A stretch of 64,000 nt of DNA from Glandiceps talaboti (GCF_964340395.1 NC_135571.1:4490453-4554452), one strand, 5' to 3'; numbered from the stretch's first letter, positions 1 through 27,744 are shown. The notes: generated from the letters alone by a model not told the origin. Program-made: numbers and translations.

Positions 1-160
1 TAGGTGGTTGTGTAATTCTATATAGGAGTACAATGCACTGATAATGAATTGTATGCAAAGAAGTCAACGATTTCTATCACGTACGGACTTCAAAATGTAC
101 ATATTATGTGTCAGTGTCAAAGCCCTCGGGAAATAGATCGGTTTAGGGGGTTTTCAACAG

Positions 161-1036
<876 letters not shown>

Positions 1037-1060
1037 CTGTGCAACCATGGCAATAATAAA

Positions 1061-2293
1061 CCCATTCCCCTCGGTCTGTGGCAACATTCAAAAAGTATCT
1101 GGTTCTGACAAAATGTTATCAAAAATCACCTCGGTAGTATTAAGCATAGATCGGGGTCTATTTTTAAGCTAAGGCTTTACAACACATTAATTTTAGTAAT
1201 AAAGACTTTCTGAAATAAATTATGTCTTTCTTTTTCCATGCAATTTTCATCTGGGGCCGGAGATGGGGGTGAGGGGGGTCAACAGAGAACAGTACTTCAT
1301 GAAGCATCGTCGAGATATCACAAGCTACGTACTATGAGTCAGGGTTGAACACCTACATGAATGGCATATATACAATATTTGCATAATAACCAATTTGCAT
1401 ATACATGTAATATAAATTTATTTTCCTTATTGTAACAGATACATATAAATTAGATGCAAACTTAACATTTATTTGCAGAAAACAATTATTTTATCATTAA
1501 ATAGCTTACCCTGTATCTACTAATCTTGTCCTAATCATAACTTATCAAACAAGTCGAAAATGAACTGCAATATTCTTCAATTTCTAATATGCATATCACA
1601 GACTCGTGACATTTTGTCGTCTGCAAATTTCGTCACAAAAACCTCTATATTTACATCTTAATCTGCGATCAATTATGAACCAAATTTGTCGCACATGCTG
1701 CAAAAGACTTGAATACTGTTGACGTCTAAATGAATATTATGTTTGCAAACTATGTGAGACAGGAATATATTATGACTATATATTTACTAGCTAAGTATTA
1801 TTAAATCACTTGAGTTATTTCATTTCACACAAGACTTCAATTAGAGCATTCGACTGGTGACGTCACTTGCTAGCAGCCCTCAAGAAGGTAACATCGGTCA
1901 TCACGAGTCAAACACTCCTGAGCACGTGACTCAGTTGAATTGTTTGTGTTATGGAACATGATACATGATTCTTTTCAATCAACAACTACCACCTGAACGC
2001 CTACATATCATATAAAAATATGATATTATGATAATGATATTAAATATTTAACATGGTTAAATGAAGCAATGTGTCACAATAAAATCACAGTAGAATCACG
2101 TTGTTTTGCATATTTAATAGTTAAATTGACATAAATAGGGTCCAGCTATCTTTCCATTTTTTCCAATTGTGCATTAATCATAAACTTTACATATATTTAA
2201 GAAATGTTATACGAAAGTTATTGTACAAGCGGAACTCGTGATTCAGTTCCATCAACAAATGTCAGGATAAGTATATGATAAACGAAATTGTCC
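1061..2293. other. Noncoding stretch with no recognised gene
   Basis: AT-rich DNA with scattered short ORFs and no domain-like translation. A second AATAAA around 1212 could serve the candidate gene that ends at 1036. Nothing else was identified. Confidence 0.5.
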
Positions 2294-2299
2294 TTTATT
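2294..2299 (-). terminator. Polyadenylation signal candidate
   Basis: AATAAA on the minus strand, about 190 bp downstream of the stop codon of the small membrane protein. It is the nearest canonical signal. Confidence 0.4.
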
Positions 2300-2486
2300 G
2301 CCGCTGTTCTTGTTGATTCTTGTTGAAGTTTCCCTTTTTGTATATACTACCAATATTGCGTTGTTTTCTGGATGTTCTTGCACGCTGCTCTTGTTGTATC
2401 ACTATCTTTCGTTTTTCACGGAGTTTATCTTGAATGAGTCACCGCAAAATTGCGATTTGTGCGGAAGGTTGTCTCAGGTTGGTTAA

Positions 2487-2909
2487 CTACATAGCGAGCA
2501 CCGCTGGGAACCCTGCTGCCAGATGGGGCAATCTCGGGTTGTACATTGTCTCCGCCCTCATTCTGACTTTGAAGTGATAAACGATGAACGCGACCACCAT
2601 TCCGACACCCAGCGCCAAAGACACCATTCCGAACGGAAAGAACCACCTGTGAGCTGGGCTACTGCGATCGATGACGTAGGCAAGAACCAACAGAATGATA
2701 GAGGCTAATATCAGAAAAACGTACGCACAATTCATAAATATTAACAGGCATTTATCCGATTTTCGAGTTTTGGTGGAATTGAGGAGATCAATTCTGCTCC
2801 TGTCTGATCCATACCTGGAATACGATAAAGAATATTCCGGTATGTTTGGTGGAGGCTGGGTCGTTTTATTGTCCATGTTTCCAATATCTACCTGATTGTA
2901 CAGAGACAT
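2487..2909 (-). CDS. Small two-pass membrane protein, 140 aa
   Basis: Single coding exon on the minus strand, ATG at 2909 and stop at 2487. A good acceptor (tttttctattacag, exon from 2914) lies five bases before the ATG, so a 5' noncoding exon lies upstream. The predicted protein has a cytosolic-looking N-terminus of about 50 residues rich in P, Y, S and R. Two hydrophobic segments follow (about residues 54-80 and 90-112), separated by a short polar loop DRSSPAHRW. A basic stretch (FKVRMRAE) and a short tail end it. An AATAAA on the minus strand at 2299-2294 lies about 190 bp after the stop. The family was not recognised. The splice site, hydrophobic pattern and polyA signal argue that it is real. 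Confidence 0.6.
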   Translation of the reverse strand: MSLYNQVDIGNMDNKTTQPPPNIPEYSLSYSRYGSDRSRIDLLNSTKTRKSDKCLLIFMNCAYVFLILASIILLVLAYVIDRSSPAHRWFFPFGMVSLALGVGMVVAFIVYHFKVRMRAETMYNPRLPHLAAGFPAVLAM

Positions 2910-3083
2910 GTTGTCTGTAATAGAAAAACAATATTAATATTAAAATTTTGTTTGATATTGTGTATTCGTCTTTCGGCCACAGGCCAAAATGACAATTTAC
3001 ATAATTTAATGAAACACAGAGAATACAGTATAACAGGTTGTAAAATGTTGTAGCAAGGTATAAACTTAACAAGCAATATCTAG

Positions 3084-3425
3084 CGTCAATTCTTGTCTTA
3101 AATCTAGCTTTATAAACAAATTTACCAAGATTCCTCAACACAGTTGTGGAATTAGACCTCAACAAATTATAGAATTTAACACGGTTTGAAAAACGTCTAT
3201 AGTAATTTGGTAGGAGACATCTTAAATTTTGATATAATGGCATACAAGTATGAAATAAGTTTCGTCTTCGATACCTTTTAAGCATATTTCACAAATCGTC
3301 AATGTCAAAACCAGTATAGCGCCCTCCTGAATTCTAAGACTAGGACATGAAAATCCCATTCTTGCCAAGTCATGTCTGTATTTCAACTCTGTAATTTCAT
3401 TCAGATATTTTTCTGGTTCTAACAT
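3084..3425 (-). pseudogene. Non-LTR retrotransposon reverse-transcriptase C-terminal relic, frameshifted
   Basis: The minus-strand translation beginning EPEKYLNEITELKYRHDLAR and continuing through CEICLKGIEDETYFILVC matches the C-terminal tail typical of animal LINE reverse transcriptases: an E-x-YL..I segment, an R-x-x-L-x-RMG/S helix, then a C-x2-C...EDE.HF.L.C zinc-knuckle-like element. The next part (PLYQNLR, then LGKFVYKA) continues the same module in another frame. One frameshift near 3240-3250 therefore interrupts it. The upstream polymerase domain is not visible. This is a dead fragment; clade assignment (jockey/CR1-like) is only a guess. Confidence 0.65.
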
Positions 3426-3772
3426 GCTTTTGAAGTTATATTAGTAGCACCGGCTAAAGTTATAAGCTGTCTACTCAAGTGAAAATGCTTACAAAATTTA
3501 TCTAAAGTATTCTCGTATAATATCTGTCGATAAATGCTTTCGATGACATTAAAATTTGTTTCTGATATTATTAGAACCGTTGATTATATAGTTGATAGTT
3601 CCTGTACATTTTTAATACGTATAATAAATACGTCACCGGATCGTTTATTAGCTATATCCTATAATACTAGGTTTGACTTCAGTAAGTTGAATACTGTGAG
3701 TACCTTTAAATCTGCAGAAAAAAATTACATCCCCTAAAACATATAAACTCAGATTGTGCAAACCTACTTCTG

Positions 3773-3942
3773 GTGGTGGTGGTGGTGATGGTGATGGTGG
3801 TGGTGGTGTTTGTGTTAGTAGTGTTTGTAGTGGTGGTGGTGGTGGTGGTGGTGGTGGTGGTGGTGGTGGTGATGGAGCTGTTGTTGCTGTTGCTGTTTTT
3901 ATTGTGGTGGTGGTGGTGGTGGTGGTAGTAGTGTTGTTGTTG

Positions 3943-3974
<32 letters not shown>

Positions 3975-4036
3975 GGTGGTGTTGTTGTTGTTGGTGGTGG
4001 TGGCAGTGGTGTGGTGGTGGTGGTGGTGGTGGTGGT
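3773..4036. repeat. (GGT)n/(GTT)n trinucleotide microsatellite
   Basis: Long imperfect GGT and GTT runs that give glycine, valine and leucine runs in translation. The open reading frame across it is a by-product of the repeat, not a gene. Confidence 0.9.
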
Positions 4037-4429
4037 TTTATAAAATATCTTTCATTGGTATGAACCCTGCATGTGACAGCAGGGCGAACCTAGCTAGACA
4101 ATCGCGTCGTTATATCTTTGGAATACCTTCCATTGTCATTTCGAATCCTTACATTAAGCTTCCCTTGAGCAAACAATGGTGCTATACATTATGAACATTG
4201 TTTAGTTATGTATCACACGTGTGGCATTTATGATGTTAGGCAACAATTCATGTAGAATAAACAACAACACAATAAATAGTTGAGATATTATTAAAGCAAG
4301 CGGCTACATGCCAATTCCTTTACCACTACAAAAGGAATGCTAATCGAAATTTGATAGATTATTCGTTATATTATGAGGAGATGGCTTATTGACTTATTAT
4401 TTTTGTCACAGCAGACTTCTACATTAGCA

Positions 4430-4522
4430 GATATTATTCGTCACGTCAGTACAATAAAGTCGTATCTACTATATAATTGTATGGCAGATACGACCTTATC
4501 GCACTGACGCGACGATATATAT
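4430..4522. mobile_element. Short palindromic MITE-like element, copy 1
   Basis: Inverted arms at 4444-4467 and 4486-4509 match at 21 of 24 positions; weaker pairing continues outside them (cgtca/tgacg). A related hairpin with the same core words (ataaggtc...gaccttat and atggcagata) lies at 56140-56195. Two copies in one window make a dispersed small element likely. No coding capacity. Confidence 0.55.
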
Positions 4523-7114
4523 TAATTTCTGTATCTTTGGTAGGTAACCACTCTACTCTGCATAAAACACACATATATCTATATATGTATGTATACATCA
4601 CAGTCTGTAAATGGACCGGAATAGTTATATTGGTAAAGCAATAAGGCATGCAAAAAAATGGTTCCGGTTACCCGACCTCACCAAGTTTTTTCACGCCGAT
4701 CCTAAACTTCGTTTACGTATTCGAGAAAAAAAATATAAAATCGCGCAAATAGTGAAGTCTCGCAAAAAATAGTGGAGGCGAAAACTGACATCAACTTAAA
4801 AAGACAGTGTAATACAGTAACTGTTCTTCCAATCTGTAATGACTGTACATCTGATGGGAAGAAACCAATAACACAGAGACAATATGAAAAACAACAGAAA
4901 ATATAACTACCTGAATTAGACACTCACATACGAAAGAAATATATATAAAAAATAAAGTAAAAAATCTACCTACCCCACCTATTCTAAAATTGAGCGTAAT
5001 ATCGGAAGCATACATTTTTTTAGGCCTAATACAAAACTATGCACCATGTATAAATCTATCTGCTATATATATTCGTACAATCCCATTGTGTCACTGCCTG
5101 TTTTCAGTAACGAGGACAATAAGAAGAGTCACTTAAATTTGAATGGCATGTTTCTTTCCCTTGTTTTCTAAATGGCTGCTAATTACACGGTTGTGGTTAC
5201 TAAACAATAGAACATCTAAGAATCTCATTAGTTGATAAGAATAAAGTTGTTTTGATAAATATGAAGTTTTAGTACTCGTTCCTTTGTTTACATGGTCCGT
5301 TTACGCACTGCCACGTTTCAATGATCATAACAGGGTGAGAACTCAAACTGAGTACGGCCATTTCAATTTCAAACAGAAAACGTAAGAGTGACAACGAAGT
5401 AAGGCTAATTCCATAGAAGTAAAAACCCGAATTTACAAACTTAAAGTAATAAATACATTTAGATTTGTTCATATGATCTCGTTATGAATTCGTAAACGGA
5501 GGGTCGGGGTGGATGGTCCTTCGTCATGTTATTCAAGTGAGTAATCGCCCTATTCCAATGTCGTCGGATCTCATGCATAAGATACAGATGAACTTCTCCG
5601 TAATAGATGTTTGTCTTTCAAGTCAAGCAATTAAGGAGGTGGGTGATGTGTTCAAGTCGTTTAGTAGTAATGAATGACTACATCAACAACTAAATGAGTC
5701 TAGCCACAGTGGAAGTCAGTTGAGTTGAAATAAATGGTGGACTGGCACAACAACAATCTTGCTAGCATCAATAACACCTCGTCTTGATAATGGTGTGTTT
5801 ATTTCTTGCCTAGAATGTAGTCGTGTGTTCCCTATATATACGTAGCGGAAAGGCGAAAGCCCAAATCGCCAAACGATTGTATTCCAAGTTATTTATATAT
5901 TGTCTAGCAGGGCAAACAATTACATACGAAATGGCCGGAACTTCACTAACAACTACCAAAATCTCCACACCACTGTATTCCAGGTTATTCATACATTGTC
6001 AGCAGGGCAAACAATTACATACGAAATAACCAGAACTTCAGTAACCAGAACATGACATATCGTTACATTGTAATCCATTGACATGCCCGAAAAAGTATAC
6101 ATTGGTACAATTCATATGATTTTGGCAAAGATCTGCTATGGTAACATTAACTCACATACAGTGTAAATGTAGCAATGTTGGTAAAATTACAGTCGCGTAA
6201 GATGATAAGTGTAGCCATGTTAGTCAGAATTTTGTTGCGCAAGATTTTTTGTGTCTACCCAAATGTCTTCCATTGTAACTTTCTGTATAGTTTCCCCAAG
6301 GTTGTAAAGATTAACGCAGCTGTAGTCGAAGATCGCGTACAACTTTGAAATATTCTATTTTATAATTGTATTATCATCATAAAAAGACAACTAACCTTGT
6401 TGGATTTGAATCACATCTGAGACGATAAACCTGTATTTCCTTTTACTTCCTCGAGGCACACCTTCCCGTGACTGATCGGCCGCAATGGAGACAGTAAAAT
6501 GACCTTTGACCTCGCATGGAATGTTCTCTTTTTGCTCTGTTATCTCATTACACGTATTGTTACCTTTGGAAGATGAAAGCATCTGGTGTGTCACGTGATG
6601 AATGTTTTTTGCAGATTCAAGTGCGAGCTTGTTTATGCTAATGAATGTTTTCGTTTAGTTAATGGTTTGTTTATTGTCGTTTTTAGCTTAGCTAAAGCTG
6701 CTTTCAACTTTGGACCGCTTGTCCGTATTTCGATCACGAACAATGACATAGAAATCCTTTGGCATCATGCATCGGACAGTGGCCGTCGGATTACAGCCAC
6801 TCGGAGACTCAATCTGCTTAAATTCGAGGATAACAGCTAGTTAAAAGTGTTCGGGCTTGTCCATTCTTTATTTGAATATAACATCTCACACATTGTGAAT
6901 GTCTCCTGATCACTGACTTTGGTAAAAACTGACTGAAAGTTTGATATGAGCATCCGGGGTACCGGGTATAGGCAATTCAGAATTTGTGGTAAAACGCAAT
7001 CTAATTAGTGTTCATAGTTTTGATGACAGTGACTCAAAGTGTTCATTTTGATGACGTTTTGTCGATAGAGGCGTCCATTGCGTTGGTTGTTACTAAATTA
7101 ATAACATTGGAAAG

Positions 7115-7116
<2 letters not shown>
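4523..7116. other. Noncoding stretch with no recognised gene
   Basis: AT-rich DNA. A local duplication at about 5876-6025 repeats attccaagttatttatat...gggcaaacaattacatacgaaat twice. Short ORFs show no recognisable domain. Confidence 0.5.
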
Positions 7117-7150
<34 letters not shown>

Positions 7151-7232
7151 GGTGGTGGTGGTGGTGGTGGTGGTGGTGGTTGCTGGTAGTGGTGGTGGTG
7201 GTGGTGGTGGTGGTGGTGGTGGTGGTGGTGAT
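7117..7232. repeat. (GTT)n then (GGT)n microsatellite
   Basis: Adjacent runs of GTT and GGT triplets, giving V and G runs in translation. Same composition as the 3.8-4.0 kb tract. Confidence 0.9.
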
Positions 7233-7957
7233 GGTGGTGTTCATTTTGTACGATCATACACAGTAGATTTCTAGTTTGAATGAGGTAGTATATATTATGT
7301 TACGTGGCAATTTACATGTACGGCCAAGTTCAATCTACTACTAGTAGAGTGTAATAATAATGTTGACCAATGTTGACTGATCACAACCTGAGGGTCACAA
7401 ATGCAATGTCCACAGCATAAAGCGATCCTTCTACTGGTCATTTCAGGAATGTTTTCCATTGTGAGGCAGGTTTTTTTAAACACGTGTCCCCCCAAGGGAT
7501 AGGGTTTCCAGTTTTATAGCAAACGAATGAAAAGGTCGACACGTACCACTTTGAATACACAAGAAGTCAACAAAAGCAATCATTTTGTGACTGTTCCATC
7601 TAGCCCTTAAGGGAGAAACTGTGATTATTTGTCTGGTGTGTCGACGTCGCGTCCATATATCTTGATGCACAATAATGCCAATGCTGTCCATAACTGGTTG
7701 GAAGATTTAACATAGTCTCTCCACTCAGCCTGCAAACGCAGCAATTCAAACGCGGTATTTTTCATGGATACCATGCGTAGAAGCTGATTGGCTGAATAAC
7801 TGCCATGATGCAAACTTTGAGTATGATATTGCTATAACGAATGTATGTTACTGTCTAGATCCAACAGGTTTTGTTATAAATTAACAACTTTTGCTATGTT
7901 AGATCGCCCAGATCAGTCTCTCAAATTTGTCAGGAATAGATAATGAAATACTAACAT

Positions 7958-8314
7958 TAATACATACATACATATGTACATACATACATACATACATACA
8001 TACATACATGCATGCATGCATGCATGCATGCATGCATGCATGCATGCATACATACATACATACATACATACATACATACATACATACATACATACATACA
8101 TACATACATGTACATGCATACATACATACATACATACATACATACATACATACATACATACATACATACCCATATACATACATACATACATACATACATA
8201 CATACATACACACATACATAAATACATACATACATACATACACACACACACATACATACATACATACATACATACATACATACATACATACATACATACA
8301 TACATACATACATA
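7958..8314. repeat. (TACA)n microsatellite with a (TGCA)n core
   Basis: About 350 bp of TACA tetranucleotide repeat containing a GCAT/TGCA block at about 8007-8048 and a short (AC)n block near 8240-8252. All ORFs across it are artefacts of the 12-bp (four-residue) periodicity. Confidence 0.95.
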
Positions 8315-9104
8315 CGAACAATAAAGTGCAGACCAAAGTAAAATGATTTACAGTTACAACAAAACAGTTTATGCAATATGACCAGGTATGTGTAAAATCT
8401 CATCTACTCTAAAAAATATTCATTTGTTTAAAAATACTAAAACCTGGACATCAACAGTAAAAACATCTTCATATTGTTTGATAATCTAACTATATGTTTA
8501 TGTAAATATGCAAATGTATAAATATTGCTGATCCTTGAATGGTATAGTCCTTGGTGGTTGTCAATAAATGTTTAATATATTTTGATGAAATCGGTTCCAT
8601 TCTTAATGATCCTCATATGTGATGTAATCTTATGATGCCATATTCATCTCTTGTGTGCCATTATTCCCACCAGGTAGAATATTTTTTCCGTTCCTGTGGA
8701 CATCTGTACAATCTTCCACAGGATACTCATTTGCTTGAATTTATTGGTTTGCGTATGTAAAGTCCAAAACACATTCACAGACAAGGGAATTTCTTCCTTG
8801 TCTTGGACACTTCTGGTGAAGGTTTCAGGGGAACTGTAGTAGAGATCACTGCCTTATAGGCCACCCTCCTCTATTTTGCTATCGACCATTTGTAAAGGTT
8901 AGGATCCTTCCACTCACTTGTGGGTAGAAACAGCTAGCTTATCGGTATGCAACCTTCAGAAAAATTCATAATCTAAACCTCATTCGTGATTTATATAAAA
9001 ATATATGGCTACCATGAAACTTTTGTTAAATTATTTTTGACATCATGGACAAGGGTTGCTTCATTTACAGGAGATGATCATAATATACTTCATATGAAAC
9101 ATTA
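8315..9104. other. Noncoding stretch with no recognised gene
   Basis: No splice-framed open reading frame or repeat was recognised between the TACA microsatellite and the TA-flanked MITE. Confidence 0.4.
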
Positions 9105-9360
9105 GGGAACTTGCAAACCCGCCATGTTGAATGTTGCATCATGGGAAATATGATAATAAATACGAATCAATTGGTATTGTAAACAATGTTGATGCATTTT
9201 GTGTAACCACCAATAATCAATTCATAGTTACCCAGACCATTGTGGGGGGGGGGGGGGGGGGGTTATTTTATCAGTAGCTCTAGATTAGGTATTATGATAA
9301 CCACATACAATCTCATAGTCCTTTGCGTCTGAGCATGCTCAGTCTGGATTGCAAGTTCCC
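9105..9360. mobile_element. MITE with TA target duplication (family 1, copy 1)
   Basis: The element starts GGGAACTTGCAA and ends with its exact inverse TTGCAAGTTCCC, flanked on both sides by TA. This is the target-site pattern of Tc1/mariner-type elements. A second copy lies at 41938-42181 with the same ends and flanking TA. This copy carries an expanded poly-G run (9242-9262) where the other has gtgggaggtt. A 14-bp palindrome, CTGAGCATGCTCAG, sits near the right end in both copies. No ORF, so non-autonomous. Confidence 0.8.
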
Positions 9361-10208
9361 TATTCTGAAATCCGATAAATAGCATAAAATAAGATACAGT
9401 TCCAAATTTGAAGTACATATTGCAACTCAATATGGCGTCCCATGTCTTTTGTTTGAATCGTCTAACCGCATGGGGGTGATACATTCATAACGAGTCAAGT
9501 CTGAGATACTGTATAGGGTAGCAACTCATTTTGGCGACCGACTACTTATTTCTAAATACTATAAAAGCCTAACTTTGTTAATCACAAACTTGTATATCCA
9601 AAAGTTACATGATCTGCCATAAGTTAAGTTAGTTTATCCCCTGTGTAAATAAAAACTATATTTCTAAAATATGAAAATCTCCGATGACTGAGAATTCAAA
9701 GTTTCTAAAAGGATAGTCTCTTACTTCAAATATCTAACTCTGAATTCTACTTTTTTGTCCTTTTCATATTACTATCATAGTAGTCTCCAGAGTTTTGATA
9801 ATTGTCAATCGCTAAGTTTGATGTGCTAAATTGCTAACAAAATTCTTTTTAAAAAAATGAAAGTTCAGTTTCTATTTTGAAATGACAAGGAATATCCTAT
9901 TCATGCACAACAGCTCTGATATAAGTGCATTCTACAAGACCAAGGAATTAACACAAATTATAGTAAATATTGTCATGGTCTATAGGTAAAAGTTCATGAA
10001 AACCCTATATAATTTGCAAAGGGTTGGTAACATTAGGGGAGCCCTTATGCTTGTTTGTTTGTTTACTTTTGCCTGAATAAAATGATCTCGAAAAGATAGT
10101 CGTAATACTACTGGAAACAACATAAACAAAAAAGTCATGTCGAATTAACTTCTTCAGATTATCATCATATATTGGACTGCTGTGTCTGGAATGTCTGTGT
10201 GATTGTTT

Positions 10209-24656
<14,448 letters not shown>

Positions 24657-24768
24657 TGTAAAAAGTTTCTCAAGAGTACAACTTCATCATTGAATTAAAT
24701 TAATCTACAATTAACCAGAGATAGGGTGTAAAAAATTAATATTTTTTTTTGTAAGTCATATACGAACC

Positions 24769-25005
24769 AATCTGATTAAAATCCGATGTAGATGTCGGCT
24801 AATCGTTCATTGCTATTTTACCTTTGTTATTTTGCCTGAATTGACCTTCTTGGTACATATGTTTACATTTTCTATCCTGATCCAGAGGAGGCGATCAGGC
24901 TAAAAAATGTAAACATGTACCAAGAAGGTCAATTCAGGCAAAATAACGAAGGTAAAATAGCAATGAACGATTAGCCGACATCTACATCAGATTTTAATCA
25001 GATTG
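24769..25005. mobile_element. Long foldback transposon with 10-bp target duplication
   Basis: Two arms of roughly 105 bp are near-perfect inverses of each other. The left arm starts aatctgattaaaatccgatg, and the right arm ends catcagattttaatcagatt. They are separated by a short loop (about 24885-24900). TATACGAACC flanks both sides (24759-24768 and 25006-25015). A 9-11-bp duplication with long terminal inverted repeats is the Mutator-like pattern. No coding capacity. It sits 113 bp upstream of the MICAL copy A start codon, so it may lie in or near that gene's 5' untranslated region. Confidence 0.8.
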
Positions 25006-25015
25006 TATACGAACC

Positions 25016-27639
25016 AGCTTTCAACAAAACTTCTAACCTGCAATACTCTATTTGCCCAAACTCTGGAAATATGAGCTCAGAGAACTCCGACACCATTTTC
25101 ATAGGAGACGAAGGCGTGTCGGTGTTCGCGGAGCGCATATTTCCAGAACTAACTTTATCCCGTATTGTCTCGGTTACTCAGGCTTGGTGACCGAGACTAA
25201 ATTTGATTTGTGATACCATACAGACCGTAGGAGTGAGTTGAACGTACTACCCCCAACTGCTCATCATGCTGCAGCGCCTAAGGATGTTAACTTTCAGGTT
25301 CAAGAAATCATGTTACAAAAGCTTCAAGACAATTTCTATCACGAACTGTAAATACATCACATTATGAGTTCATGAAGTGTGTGCAATTCACAGTATCAAG
25401 CACGAACATTAAAGTCGGGAATAAACCCACTACCTCAAGAAATATGCTTTATACAACAATAATATAACTATTTTGAAGGAGTCGCTTGTAAGCCAGCTAG
25501 ACTACCATCCGTCGAAATCACGTGTTAATGATTCGCTTACGACATTGTTTTGATACAAATACACCCATCGAATTTTTCATCCTATAATAATTTTTTTTTT
25601 TAGTTTTTTAAACACTCATAAATGTTAGTTTTCATGCTGCCCCAATTATTTTCTAGTACGTAATTTAACTGCAAAATAGCGGCAGCGTGACATAAGATAC
25701 AGATATGTTCTATAAACTGAATTTGGTCTCAGAAATGACCTGCATTGAGGATACTGAAAACATCAACGTTCAGACTGCTTCTCTAAATTCATATGAAAAT
25801 AAATCTGAAACGAAACTAGAAAGGCGTTCGAATTGTCAATTTTAAAAAAAAAATCTTGTGTCCCGCTGAGGACACTTCAAAATCAACAGCCCGGGGTATT
25901 GACGACAGTAAATCACGACCTCTCTGTATGAAAGTGTCTTAGTATTGTTAACAAACCACGATCTCTGTGCATCAAAGTAGTTTTACGTCACAATATGCAA
26001 ATCAGTTTTTATTATTACCCATGTAATCGATGTCACGAACCGGTCTTCTACGAACTATACATATTGCGAGATTCGTCATATTACGTCATTTCCTGTGAGG
26101 TGCTTATGTAGATTAGATGTTTTGTTCAAGTGACAGTGAATCATAATTCAAAAAAGAAAGTATTAACCATATTGTCAACATGTATAGCACAAATTATGTT
26201 AGACTAGCTAAGTCGACTTTTTATTTTAGTAGTCCGTATTTTTTTTTAAATAATGATTTTTAAAAATCGATTGATTTAATTAGATCATGGTCGTGAATTT
26301 GAATTAACAGAGAAATCTAATTAAAGTTAGATTTAATTATTTTTGGGAAATTGCGCACAGCAGCTGCTTGTCATCTTTCGTGGAAATGTTCATCAAGATG
26401 TAGCGCTGTGACGTATGACGTACGTAGTGTCACGTCAATGTATAGTACGTCGATGATGTGTGGTCACCCGCAAACCACATCCATTGACGATGAGTCACGT
26501 GACTGGATTTGAAAAAATCAGTGTGTATCAGGAATTTATTTGTCGACTTAAATATGAATCGATAAGATAGCAAATGAAATTATTATAATTTGACAAAATA
26601 AATACTTAAGTTTAGACTCCGTGTATTGCAGAACTGGTTGAATACATATATTAAATCAAAGAAGATTTTTTAACCCAAGTAACAACTTTGACAAGTTATA
26701 ATTACTTTCAATCAAATCACACAAAAAAACTTCAACTTTTATTTTTTGACGGAGACCGGTCATTAACCATCCAAGGTCATGTATTTGAGAGAACATTTCG
26801 GGATTCACGTCATCTCTTGTACAAAGCCCTCCATTGGGTACTCCTTTGTTGTCATAGAAACATAGACAATCGATATCTTATCATGCCATCATGTAACTCT
26901 TTTTGTACAGTAGATTGTATTTATTGAAATGAATCGATTATAATGTTAAATGTTAGTAATATAACGCCTACATGTAATGGCCTAAAAAAAACACTTTAAT
27001 GTCTTCCAAATGAAAACACTTATTTTGTGCTTTGGTATATAAGTTCATTATTGACAATATCATTCGATTTTGGTCACTGTTTCTTATAATTATTTATAAC
27101 ACTATAGAGATAAAGAATAGCGTCGAAGGAAACCGTGAAGCGACGAGTACGGTGCTTCAATAACAAGGAAGGCATTATGGTTTGTGTATTAGACTAGCGG
27201 GGTGAAAGGTCATGGAATGCTGTCAACGAACACTGGACTAACGAAGCCATTCTGAAATGTATACATACATACACGTACCATGTCTATATCAAACACACGG
27301 CTCGAGTGCTATATATGTTATTTATGTTAACTTTTACAATTCGAGTCTTATTCTGAGTAATATAATAAAGCAGTGTTTCCCAGAACTATACGTCAAACCA
27401 GTAACTGAAACCACCACACACTAACACTAACAGCACAGTCGAAGGCTAAGCTCGGCTCGACGTACAGTGTAGACCTACGTGTTATCATGGAAGTATAACC
27501 CACGGTGTTATTTACACTGTGTGCCCCACATAAATAAGTCACAACGCACAGGTAAAATTTACAACACAACAAAAAAAGATATGCATTAATCCCCCATTTT
27601 AGCAACATCAGCAATATATTAGTAGAGCGAAACGCTTAC
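25016..27639. other. Intergenic DNA, no gene recognised
   Basis: AT-rich with scattered short ORFs. Nothing with domain-like sequence was seen. It may be the first, 5'-UTR intron of MICAL copy A. Confidence 0.4.
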
Positions 27640-27744
27640 CTTAGTATCACAGTTGGAAGTGTCTAGCCATAGGACACAAACAGTACCGACCTATCAATGG
27701 CTGTAATGTAAAGCCTTATAGCGAGTCGATACGTGCTTATATAA
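27640..27744 (-). promoter_or_regulatory. Possible promoter and noncoding first exon for MICAL copy A
   Basis: On the minus strand TTATATAAGC (27744-27735) resembles a TATA box. About 95 bases further is a strong donor (ctaag/gtaagcg, intron from 27639). A transcript starting about 30 bp after the box would give a first exon of about 65 nt ending at 27640, splicing toward the start-codon exon at 24656. This is inference from two short signals. Confidence 0.25.

Noticed and set aside
3754-4194. 146-codon Gly/Val/Leu/Trp-rich ORF
   Set aside because: Generated by GGT/GTT triplet runs; no splice sites or conserved flank support it.
7899-8403. ORFs of 116-148 codons across the TACA repeat on both strands
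   Set aside because: Pure periodicity products (MYVC or HTYI repeats) of a tetranucleotide microsatellite.
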